A DNA stretch of 64,000 bases, from positions 32,522,383 to 32,586,382 of the forward strand of contig CM067076.1 in the NCBI GenBank assembly GCA_033980235.1, read 5' to 3'. The DNA comes from Diadema setosum (Eukaryota > Echinodermata > Echinoidea > Diadematoida > Diadematidae). A program made the position numbers and the translations under genes. Below, piece after piece: positions 55,379 to 64,000 of this stretch (the stretch's first letter is position 1; each line of letters starts with the position of its first letter). The notes beneath the pieces are model-generated. The model had not been told where the DNA came from, did no database searches, and saw only the letters and a list, made by a program, of their open reading frames with translations.

Positions 55379-55699
55379 CTCAAACGGTCACTGATATGTT
55401 TATTGTTCTAATAATGTTGCTGAATTCTCTCAATCCACATGTATTTCATTTTGAACTTGACTTTTACGATTTCATCAAAATATTTCTTGCGATTGTTTGA
55501 TATTTCAATTAAACAGTGTTATAAAGCCATGACCACATAACTGTAGTATGTTGTAATTTTTGTAAGAGTAACAGAAAAGAGATTAGATATGTTTTGATGA
55601 TATCATAAAAGTAATATGTACTGCGCAAGTTCACGTTGAAATCATGTGGACTGAGAGAATTCAGCAACATTATTAGAACATATCAGTGACAGTTTGAGC
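55379..55699. mobile_element. Inverted arms of a MITE family shared with 60.2 kb
   Basis: The left arm CCTCAAACGGTCACTGATAT ... TAATAATGTTGCTGAATTCT CTCAATCCACATG ... GAACTTG (55379-55459) is matched by CAAGTTC ... CATGTGGACTGAGAGAATTC AGCAACATTATTAGAACATA TCAGTGACAGTTTGAG (55626-55699). GTTATGAATTTTTGAAG flanks both sides as a direct repeat. The arms correspond to the ends of the element at 60201-60775, so this may be two half-elements meeting end to end. Confidence 0.75.
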
Positions 55700-55739
55700 A
55701 AAATTAGAAAAAGAAAAAGTTATGAATTTTTGAAGTTTC

Positions 55740-57440
55740 TATAGCCAGGTCAAAATATCAAGGTCCCACACATACTGTAATGTGGGCTACATTGCCAAGG
55801 AATATACGCCTTTTTTTTTTATTTATTTTTACAGAGAATATTACAGTTTAAAGAACAATAGCCTACCTACATTTCTTTCAAAAACAACAGAAGTTCATTG
55901 AAATGTAAACAAACAAGCAAAAACGTGTTGCTCAGAAAATAATGAGAATGTACCACAGAGGACTGGCAGCAACAATACATGCAATACAGATTAGAACTAT
56001 CACTAAATGTGATTAATACCCCATGGACCTCAACCTGAGGGAGTTAGCTCAATACACAATGTTTTTGTATGCTTTTTATCAGAAATAAAAAGTTGCTACC
56101 ATGGCAATGCATTATTTAACATTGACAAAGATGTGTTTTTCAATATGCATATCTGTAGTTGTAAGAAAATGCTCATGTCATGGCAACAGACAGACTGAAA
56201 ACCACACACACACACACACACACACACACAAATGTCTTGCTAAAATGACATAGTAGGCCCTATTAACATGTAAGTAAGAGTGATCATTATAGTCTCTCAA
56301 ATTGCAAATCAAATGTTCAAAATATGGGCAGTTTGTTCAACAAAGTTTTGTATGTTTTTTTTTTTGTTTTTTTAATGAAAATGCTGCTACCATGGCAAAC
56401 ACTGTTAACAATGACAAAAGCTAAAATTCTACAATGGCGGCCACAATGTCATGTGCCAAATTTCAAGTCTTTTCTATCGAGGGAGATAGATCAGTTCATG
56501 TGATTTTGTATTTATCCATAAAAATATTGTTTAATGGAAAGAGGCATATTGAAAATTCTGTATGTATCATATCTAAGTGTTGTGAAAAATAACATTACTA
56601 TAGAGTGGTCATAATTCCCAAATTGCAACTAAAATGCTAAAATAAAACTGAGCAAAAAGTTTGATCCACAAAATTGTAAATGAGTCAAAAAATATGAATG
56701 ATGTTGTAAATCATGGCAAAACATTGGACGACAGTGCCAAATATTACGTTGTTGCCAACATACTGCAGGCTCATTTCCAAAAAGCACTTAATTAGATTAT
56801 TACATCTACGGCACAGTAGATTCAACTCATTTTGAGTGAACACATAACAACTAAGTATTAGCTCTTTCAGTGTTTTGCAATCAATAAAGATGGAAAACAA
56901 TTGATCGCAACCGGCCTTTTTTACGATCAGTGGTGTAACTTTTGTACTCGGGGGGGGGGGGGGGGGGGGTCAAAATTTCAAACCAAATATTTTTTCATTA
57001 TTCTGTTTGATTCCTGTTTGAAAGTATTCAAATTTTTGAAAAAATAACATTTCAGACCTTAAAGCTGAAGGGTTATTCGTGTAATTTAAGGAAAACCCTG
57101 GCACCTGAAGTAAATTTAAGCAAAACTTTGCTTTCATGAATTGCACCATATTGACAAAACTCTGAAGTCAAACTTCACCATGCAAAGTTTATATGGTTAA
57201 CAACAATATATAGTTTGTGAATCAAAACTATTTGGGGGTTGAATATAAAGTGAATTTAAAAAAAAAAAATACATGAGATTTATAAATTTTTGCTAAAAAT
57301 ACCAATTGACATGTAATTTTTAAGATTTTAACTATTTATTGGAGGGCAGGCCAGGTCAAACTCTTACTATAACAAGTCTTTAAGCAGGGCTACCTTCCTA
57401 TGTAGGTTAAATGAAATTCCAATAATTTCTTAAAAACTTG
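55740..57440. other. Intergenic, simple repeats only
   Basis: T-run at 55812-55821, (CA)n at 56203-56230, and a G-run at ~56950-56969 preceded by GTGGTGTAACTTTTGTACTC. No coding family. Confidence 0.45.
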
Positions 57441-57705
57441 GATTTTTCACACATGGATGTTTCGAAGGTGACAGTTAGCATATTTGAATGTTTCGGAGGT
57501 GACATTAATATTAACACTCACTTTTTTTTTGAGAATAAGTGACAATAACACAAAAACTTCTTCTTTTTATCAATGTTTTTAATAATTATAACTCGAGAAC
57601 AAGAAATTAGCCCCTGTTTCAAGCAGATAGACCACACAGAACAAGTGTTTTTTTACACTTCATTAATTAGCATGGGTACCGGTAGTTTGCCTTCCATTTG
57701 GACGA

Positions 57706-58325
57706 AGGATGTAAGCTAAATATTGTAATCTGAAGAAACATGGCATTCCATTTTCTACCTTGAATTGAGATGAGGGTGTAAGATCATTTTAGTAATGTTT
57801 CTTTGTTCTCGGAACATTTTATTCCACAACACCAGGGAAGAATCACTTCGTTTCGGAGGTGACATTCAATGTTAACATTGTGTTGAAATATTCATTTACA
57901 GTAAGAATATGATGGACATAAGCTAGATATTGTAACCTGAAGAAACATGGCATTCCATTTTCTACCTTGAATTGAAATGAGGGTGTAAGATCATTTTAGT
58001 AATGTTTCTTTGCTCTCAGAACATTTTATTCCACAACACCAGGGAAGAATAACTTTGTTTCGGAGGTGACATTCAATGTTAACATTGTATTCAAGTATTC
58101 ATATAGTATGTCCCCCCCCCCCAAAAAAAAAAGAAACATGGCATTCCATTTTCTACCTTAAATTGAAATGAGGGTGTAAGATCATTTTAGTAATGTTTCT
58201 TTGCTCTCAGAACATTTTATTCCACAACACCAGGGAAGAATAACTTTGTTTCGGAGGTGACATTCAATGTTAACATTGTGTTCAAGTATTCATATAGTAT
58301 GTCCCCCCCCCCCCCCCCAAAAAAA
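57706..58325 (+). repeat. Three tandem ~190-207-bp units
   Basis: GAAACATGGCATTCCATTTT starts near 57734, 57941 and 58131. Each is followed by GAGGGTGTAAGATCATTTTA, TAATGTTTCTTTG, AACATTTTATTCCACAACAC and the GTTTCGGAGGTGACATTCAA motif, then TGTTAACATTGT. C-runs followed by A-runs (58110-58130, 58303-58336) separate or end the later units. Confidence 0.92.
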
Positions 58326-58336
58326 AAAAAAAAAAA

Positions 58337-59417
58337 GATTGCAATTAGACTTTTGCATTGATAGCACCCAATTAAATCAGCTAAATTCTACTTTATTTTA
58401 ATTATAACATCTTAGCTCTATTTTGCAGAGAGCCCCAGTCAGTTTTGTTAAGTGATCTCAAAGAAATGTAGATTGTTATAAAGGATGTCAGGAGTCTGAT
58501 TCTACCAAGTTCAGCACTTGGATGCTCTTGGAACTGCATATTAATGTGTAAACACAATATACAGAACTTGGAGGGAAGGGATTCCTCACATGCTCTACAA
58601 AAATCCTCAATTCTCTTTGACCTCTGAAGCAAATTGAATGGGGTTTTCTGTAAGGTGTGGGCAATGAGTTATAGTTTCAATCCCTCAAATTGTATTTTAG
58701 AATGATTCACTATCTTTAAAGTTATCGTTGCGGAGGGTACCACTGTGATTATTTGGTGGGGACATACGGTATGAATAGGAAAAGCAAAAATTTGACTTTT
58801 GTACGTTTTTGTTTGCAAATAGTTTTATAACCTAGATTAATTCAAGGATGTTCATGAATTCTTCATTATCCTTGACAGCCACCATACAAATGTCATAATA
58901 CTGGTGAAAGGTGTTTGGTTCATCTGGGATAAATTTTCTATTTACACCAGATTCATTTAAACTGTTGACATTAGTAAAATATATTTTACGTATCTTTCTG
59001 AATTGCTTGAAAATTACCTGCAAATCATGCATATTAATCACTTTTGAGAGTAAAAAGTATAAGATAAGTAAAACCATTTTGTTGTTTTTGAGGTGACACA
59101 ACACAGAGACAACCCAACTTCTCAGGTGTTAACTATTTAGTGAACATTCATGTCTTTCCACATGGCTTTAATTTTCAAATATAAGCTCTTTCTTTCAGTT
59201 CTTAGTTGTTATTTTGTTTAATTATTCTCTTTCATTATAATGAATACCAGCTCATATTTTGTTTGAGATTGTAATTCATACTAATCTTTAACAGGTTTTT
59301 ACAGTTTGGTTAAGACAACAGTTTGTGTTTCCCAGCTGAAGAGAGCAGCATAATGCTTTTTTGTGAACTTGAGGGGAAAATTTGTTTTTGTTCAGTAATT
59401 TCCTCCATCAACTTGTT
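58337..59417. other. Part of the motif-rich domain, no gene recognised
   Basis: AT-rich with no coding family. Open frames on the minus strand (58402-58632, 58832-59104) have no domain that I recognise. Confidence 0.4.
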
Positions 59418-60140
59418 TGTTTGAAAAGATTTTATTTTCTGCATTTCATATTTTCTTTCAGAATAACAGAAATAACAAAGGCAGGTTCAATTACACAAAT
59501 ACAATTCTGAAAATTATTGACATATTACATAGTAAGTCATATTTTGTATGTAAAGACAAATGAACGTTAAATAACATACAAAATGTTTATATGGCCAATA
59601 ATGACTTAATTCACAGTACAATATATAATATATACATATGATGCAGAGGGCCGCCGTTATAAGCCATGCTTGAACAGACGGACAGCCAGAGTTAAATTAC
59701 CATTTTTATTGTAGTACTTGAACACTAATACAGATGGGCCATGTTAAAGTACGTGTAAATCCAGTTTTATACAATTACTTGGTAAACAGGAGTGGTGCCT
59801 GTGAGTGCGTGTGCAGGTGATGAAGCGCGAAAGTGTTGATGGTCAGCACTTCTAAGAGAATGATTGGATATGTTATAATATGGGCGAAGGGTCAAGCAGC
59901 AAAGTAAAAGAAAAGGAAAAGGGGGTGGACCAAATATTGCCTTGTTGTTGAGTATAAGAGGTACATGTTTAATGATTACTGTACCGTATGATATTGTGCC
60001 AACAAATATTTCTTTGTATTTGCCTTAAAGGAATAGAGAGATGTGCACTGTTTTATGTGGAGAGGGAGTGAATTCCAAATATCAGGCCCGTTATGCCGAA
60101 TTGATTTTTGAGCTAATAGGAGTTTAGGGTTATTCAAATA
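59418..60140 (-). mobile_element. 5'-truncated second copy of the 24.8-kb LINE
   Basis: From TTTGAAAAGATTTTATTTTC to GAGTTTAGGGTTATTCAAAT this matches 24788-25510 with only about a dozen differences seen by eye. On the minus strand it keeps the last RT residues (NPKLLLAQKSIRHNGPDIWN ... AQYHTVQ), then the 3'UTR. The 5' truncation falls at 60140. Confidence 0.95.
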
Positions 60141-60200
60141 CTTCACGGAAGGTCCCGGACACAAACTGGTCTCAAATAAGCCTATAAGGGACCGAAACTG

Positions 60201-60775
60201 GAAAAGGACAAGTTCACCTCAATAGACATGAGGGCTGAGTAAATACAGCAATATTAGTAAAACACATCAGTGAGAGTTTGAGGAAAGTAAGGCAATCCGT
60301 TCCAGAGTTATGGATTTTTTAAGTTTCTGCTCAGTCAATGCTGAATGAGAAGACTTCTATACATGTAGCTTGTGATGTCACATGTGTACGAGGATATAGA
60401 GAAAGTATCAAGAAAATTCAACATACTGTATTTTCACTTTTCTTGCATAACAAAAGAACACATGACTTCTCTCTTTTAGAAGGCAGGATGAATAATATTG
60501 CCCTAAAATACATCAGTAGCAAGTTGAAGAAATGTGCACTTTTTTCAAAAAGTAAAATTTTGTGAAATTCATTGTATTTTCCTTATATCGTTGTACACAT
60601 GTGACATTATACACTGTCATAGTCGTCTCATCCAGCAGTGATTGCGAAGATACGTAAAAAACCCATAACTTTTGAATGGATTGTCCAATTTCCCCAAAAC
60701 TTTCAATAATGTGTTCTACTAATGTTGTTGCATTCACTCAATCCACATGTATATGAAGGTGGACTTGTCCTTTAA
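60201..60775. mobile_element. Fold-back MITE with AAAGGACAAGTTCACCT ends
   Basis: Left end AAAAGGACAAGTTCACCTCA, right end GGTGGACTTGTCCTTTAA. The left arm (GTAAATACAGCAATATTAGT, ACATCAGTGAGAGTTTGAGG, AGAGTTATGGATTTTT) is matched, inverted, by the right arm (CATAACTTTTGAATGG, AACTTTCAATAATGTGTTCT, ATGTTGTTGCATTCACTCAA). Same family as the arms at 55.4-55.7 kb. Confidence 0.85.
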
Positions 60776-61399
60776 GAAACCATTTTCTTTTCCTTGAAAT
60801 TCCAGTACTAAAAGCCAAATTCTAAGATAAAACATAATAACAAAACAAGGTAAACACCTCATCAAAATTATATTGAGATAGAACTACAAATTTTGTTTTT
60901 GGATCTTTCCCTTTCCAGTCCTGGGGACTTGTTCCTCTGTTCACTTTAGTTGTCACATAACTTCAATAATCGTAAAAAATACAACATTTGTCATAAACAG
61001 TTGGTTCAACTTGGAAAATGTAATAATTATTGTCATATTAAAAAAAAATCACATAATTTTGTTTATGACTATACCACGTTGTACATGGAAAAACAACAAC
61101 TAAGAATTCAAGAACAAGTGGTGCACCAGCTATAGGCATGTGGCCTTTTTGTGGAGTGTGATTATTTGATATTTTTTTTTTTTACATTTTTTTTTTTAGA
61201 TTGTGGACTAGGGCATGCATGAACTGCCACATCTATCACTTTGGTATCGAGGGAATTCTGGTGAGCTATGTATACAAAAGTCACTTCTGTTGTGATGATT
61301 TTGTAGATATTAAGTGTATTAGAAAATATTGATAGATAGTGAAAAGGAACTGAAGTCTTGCCTTTCACTATCATATAACAATATGGTGTTAACAAACAA
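60776..61399. other. Part of the motif-rich domain, no gene recognised
   Basis: AT-rich, T-runs near 61171-61197. No coding family. Confidence 0.4.
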
Positions 61400-62381
61400 T
61401 GTCACCTCCGAAACACAAGAAATAGTAACCTACATGGAAAGCTGTGATTGGTAAATCTTCACAAATAATTTGCTTGTTGGAAATCAAGCTTCTAAGATGA
61501 AAGCATCTATATGTTTACTTAACTAAAGCAGGAGAATTGATATTGATCACAATGTTATATATACAACAGATGGGTGTATTTTGTGTATTCTCATTGTTAA
61601 AAAGAGTGAAAAAATGTAAATTTGCCCTAAAACGTGCTGTCTAGTAATACAAAACAGAGTGAGAGTGTGTTAGTTGATTTCTCCACTTTGAGACTTATGT
61701 TACTAAAATAAATGAAACCATTGGTGTACATGATATGGTTTCTCTTCAACAGAAATGAGCAAAAAATCTTGTTAACAGTGTTTTGTCACCTCCGAAACAG
61801 TAATTCTTAGTTTTTATTAGATCTTTTATTAATCTCTAGAAAATTCTCATTTCCTGTTGCCATATTACTATTTTCATCCAAAAGAGATTCCTGTCAATTG
61901 GACAGAATCAAACAAAATTGCTTTGTCTTCGAGAAATTATCAAATATAATATGCTTGTTGTTTCGGAGGTGACAATTGTTTCGGAGGTGACAAGTGTTAA
62001 CGGAAAATTGTAAATTGCTCCGAAATGAAAACAACAGGCTATATTTTATTTCTACTACCTTCCTTCAGAGATAATGTGAGGGGATATGTTACATTTTTGC
62101 CAATGTAATGTATAACCGATGTCAAGAATAAAAAAAAATCAAATACATAAATCTGTTGTCTCGGAGGTGACAGAAATGTTAACGGAAAAGTTACATAAAT
62201 TTATAAATGCTCACCAAAAAATGATAAACTATTTGAATTAAATAATCTTTGGATCAAAGTTAAGTCAGATTGATTACTATTCTGTTTTGATGGAAATTAG
62301 CAAAGTTGAATTTCATAATTGTGAACAAGAGCTAACTCAAAAGAGGGGTTAATTGTTAACGGAAAATGTCACCTCCGAAAC

Positions 62382-63288
62382 ATAAAGTTTGGACAATTTC
62401 AGTCTTTAAAGAAGACAAAGCAGAACCTGGTAAACATAATAGTTCTTAATGTTGGATACCTGTCTATCACAACAACAAAAACAATGAAAAGGAATAAACA
62501 ATTTAATATGCTAGCTCTGACAAAAATACTATGTCAGAGTGAGTACACCAAAAGTGTTGGATTTCAAGCATGTAAGTGCCTGCCACATCTGAAAGAAAAA
62601 GAGAGGAAAGTTCATTAAGGTACCCAAGGTAGACACTATGGGTGGTAAGTTTATGAGAAAAAATAATGCATATCTGTCAGTGTATAAGAAAGTTATACAC
62701 CAATTAGTGCAAACACTGTGTTTTACACCACTGATTGTAAAAATGGCCAACCAGCAAATGATTTTAACTAGTATAGAATAGAGAATTGCGATCAATTGCA
62801 AGTTATGATCAACTGCAGCATCCAGGAGATTTTACATTGATATCTATCAGTATCACAAGTTTTAAAAGATGTATGGATACATTCACTTTGGAAATGTAAA
62901 GTTTTATCAGACCAATAAATAGGGAGGAATTTACCAAGAGTGAATTTGAAACACTGTCGGAACTTACATAAGGAGAGAGATCAAACTAGGGAGAGAAGTT
63001 ATACAGAAGACCATCTCTGACTCCACTTATTAAAAATTCCTCATAGAAGTAGAAAACCTCTTAGAAGTAAAATGTGTTTCTGGGACTGGTTCCTGCATAG
63101 GCACAAGAACTGTTCTTTGCTTTTCGGCATTGATTTTTCCAAAATTAAGGTTTCATTCAGAACCTACACATAATGATATTAAAGGGTATTAGTTTTAGAT
63201 TGTCATATAGGCCTAGGTTGGTACATTTACAATGAACCTAGGTTTGTGTTTACAGTATACCAGCGAGAAAAAGAAAAAAATGTAGGTG
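62382..63288. other. Intergenic, no feature recognised
   Basis: No coding family or repeat recognised. Confidence 0.4.
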
Positions 63289-63625
63289 TTAAAGGATTGT
63301 AGTTTTGGTTGAGATGGTGATTCAGCTTTTGACTTTTTGCAAGATAGAAACTACTCGACATACTGTTATCAAACAGGAGTTAAAATTCTATTTGATGAAA
63401 GTCAGATTTGGAAATATCCAAAAACAAAGTAAAGCAAAATGATCCATATACAAGAAAATTCCCACATTTCATTAGGACCACTTTGTTTTGGGATATCTCA
63501 ACCATCTCAAATTTGATTTTCGTCAAACAAAATTTACTTCCTTGTAATACAATAGTATGTAGGCCTATGCTTTTGATAGTCATATAAGGGGAATCTCATT
63601 AATTGTTACAAAAAGTTGAAACATG
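63289..63625. mobile_element. TTAA-ended hairpin MITE, copy 6 (right end lost)
   Basis: Begins TTAAAGGATTGTAGTTTTGG TTGAGATGG. It keeps TTTTGCAAGATA, TTTGATGAAAGTCAG, ATATCCAAAAACAAAGTAAA and the inverted GGGATATCTCAACCATCTCA. The outer right end is not recognisable. Confidence 0.8.
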
Positions 63626-64000
63626 CCTTGAAATCTTGTTCAGAAAATAAATAATGCCCCCAAATATCTCATTACATTTTAGTCATTTCATGGTTTACAC
63701 GTGAATGAATCCACATTATTATGTCTGCATATGTCACTCCATGGTTTACAGAAGAGCCAGATACTGTATAAGGGGGAAAGATGATTGTACTGACTACTGT
63801 ACTGACTACTGTCACCTGTACCCCTTGGAATTTGGTGCACTGGTATCCATGGAGGAAGGGTTGTCTGACCAGTGTTGTTTTTATCTCACCCATGGACTGG
63901 TGATATCTGCCTAATCTGTTTCCCTAATTATCCAGTTATTGGGTGTTGCCAGGCAAGTCCCAATAGATGGTGATGGACATTGGAAAGCAACTAATCACAT
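63626..64000. other. Intergenic, no feature recognised
   Basis: A doubled TGTACTGACTAC near 63786-63810 is the only repeat noticed. Confidence 0.4.

Larger units (their letters stand above)
57459..62381. repeat. Domain with eleven GTTTCGGAGGTGACA motifs
   Basis: Forward copies at 57459 (variant GTTTCGAAGGTGACA), 57490, 57850, 58057, 58248, 61960, 61978 and 62157 (TGTCTCGGAGGTGACA); reverse copies (TGTCACCTCCGAAAC) at 61400, 61784 and 62367. Many are next to GTTAAC or TTAACGGAAAA. I noticed none outside this 5 kb. Only three are explained by the tandem units at 57.7-58.3 kb. Class unknown; possibly one large degenerate element. Confidence 0.85.

Overview
This is eukaryotic, intron-rich DNA from an animal, most likely a marine deuterostome invertebrate. 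I favour an echinoderm, but this is inference: the sequence shows a Blimp1/PRDM1 gene and a bile-acid-transporter-type SLC10A gene with spliced exons, separated and filled by CR1/L2-like LINEs, a tRNA-headed SINE, many fold-back (MITE-like) elements, satellites and microsatellites. There is no bacterial-type operon, no CRISPR array and no functional tRNA or rRNA gene that I can see.

Layout. (1) 1-6.1 kb: the 3' part of a PRDM1/Blimp1 orthologue on the + strand. Two exons encode the PR domain and one large exon encodes four C2H2 zinc fingers and the C-terminus; an AT-rich 3'UTR candidate follows. The 5' exons lie upstream of the window. (2) 6.1-30 kb: intergenic DNA packed with repeats: fold-back elements, a decayed CR1-like LINE with two reading frames (14.0-18.2 kb), a SINE, a Tigger/pogo-like fragment, and an L2-like LINE on the - strand inserted into a minisatellite (24.8-26.5 kb). 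(3) 30.16-48.02 kb: a complete four-exon SLC10A-type sodium/bile-acid cotransporter gene on the + strand. The exons join in frame into 374 residues. Its 11.3 kb intron 2 and 4.5 kb intron 3 hold several tandem arrays: a unit rich in TGACCT direct repeats, a ~163-bp unit with CCAT/ATGGCGGC motifs, and a 274/275-bp satellite. (4) 48-64 kb: more repeats: another LINE fragment, a 740-bp array built on a GTCTA step every 15-16 bp, eleven copies of a GTTTCGGAGGTGACA motif, and a near-identical second copy of the 24.8-kb LINE 3' end.

The two genes have unrelated jobs: one is a transcriptional repressor and one a membrane transporter. Nothing in the sequence links them except a possible PRDM1-type site in the transporter's intron 2. 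I found no convincing new multi-gene system. The most curious signals are the GTCTA array, the GTTTCGGAGGTGACA motif cluster, the six-copy TTAA-ended hairpin family (one copy abuts the transporter's start, one sits in its likely 3'UTR), and the competing splice donors at transporter exon 2. All boundaries and identities are by eye, without alignment or database search.
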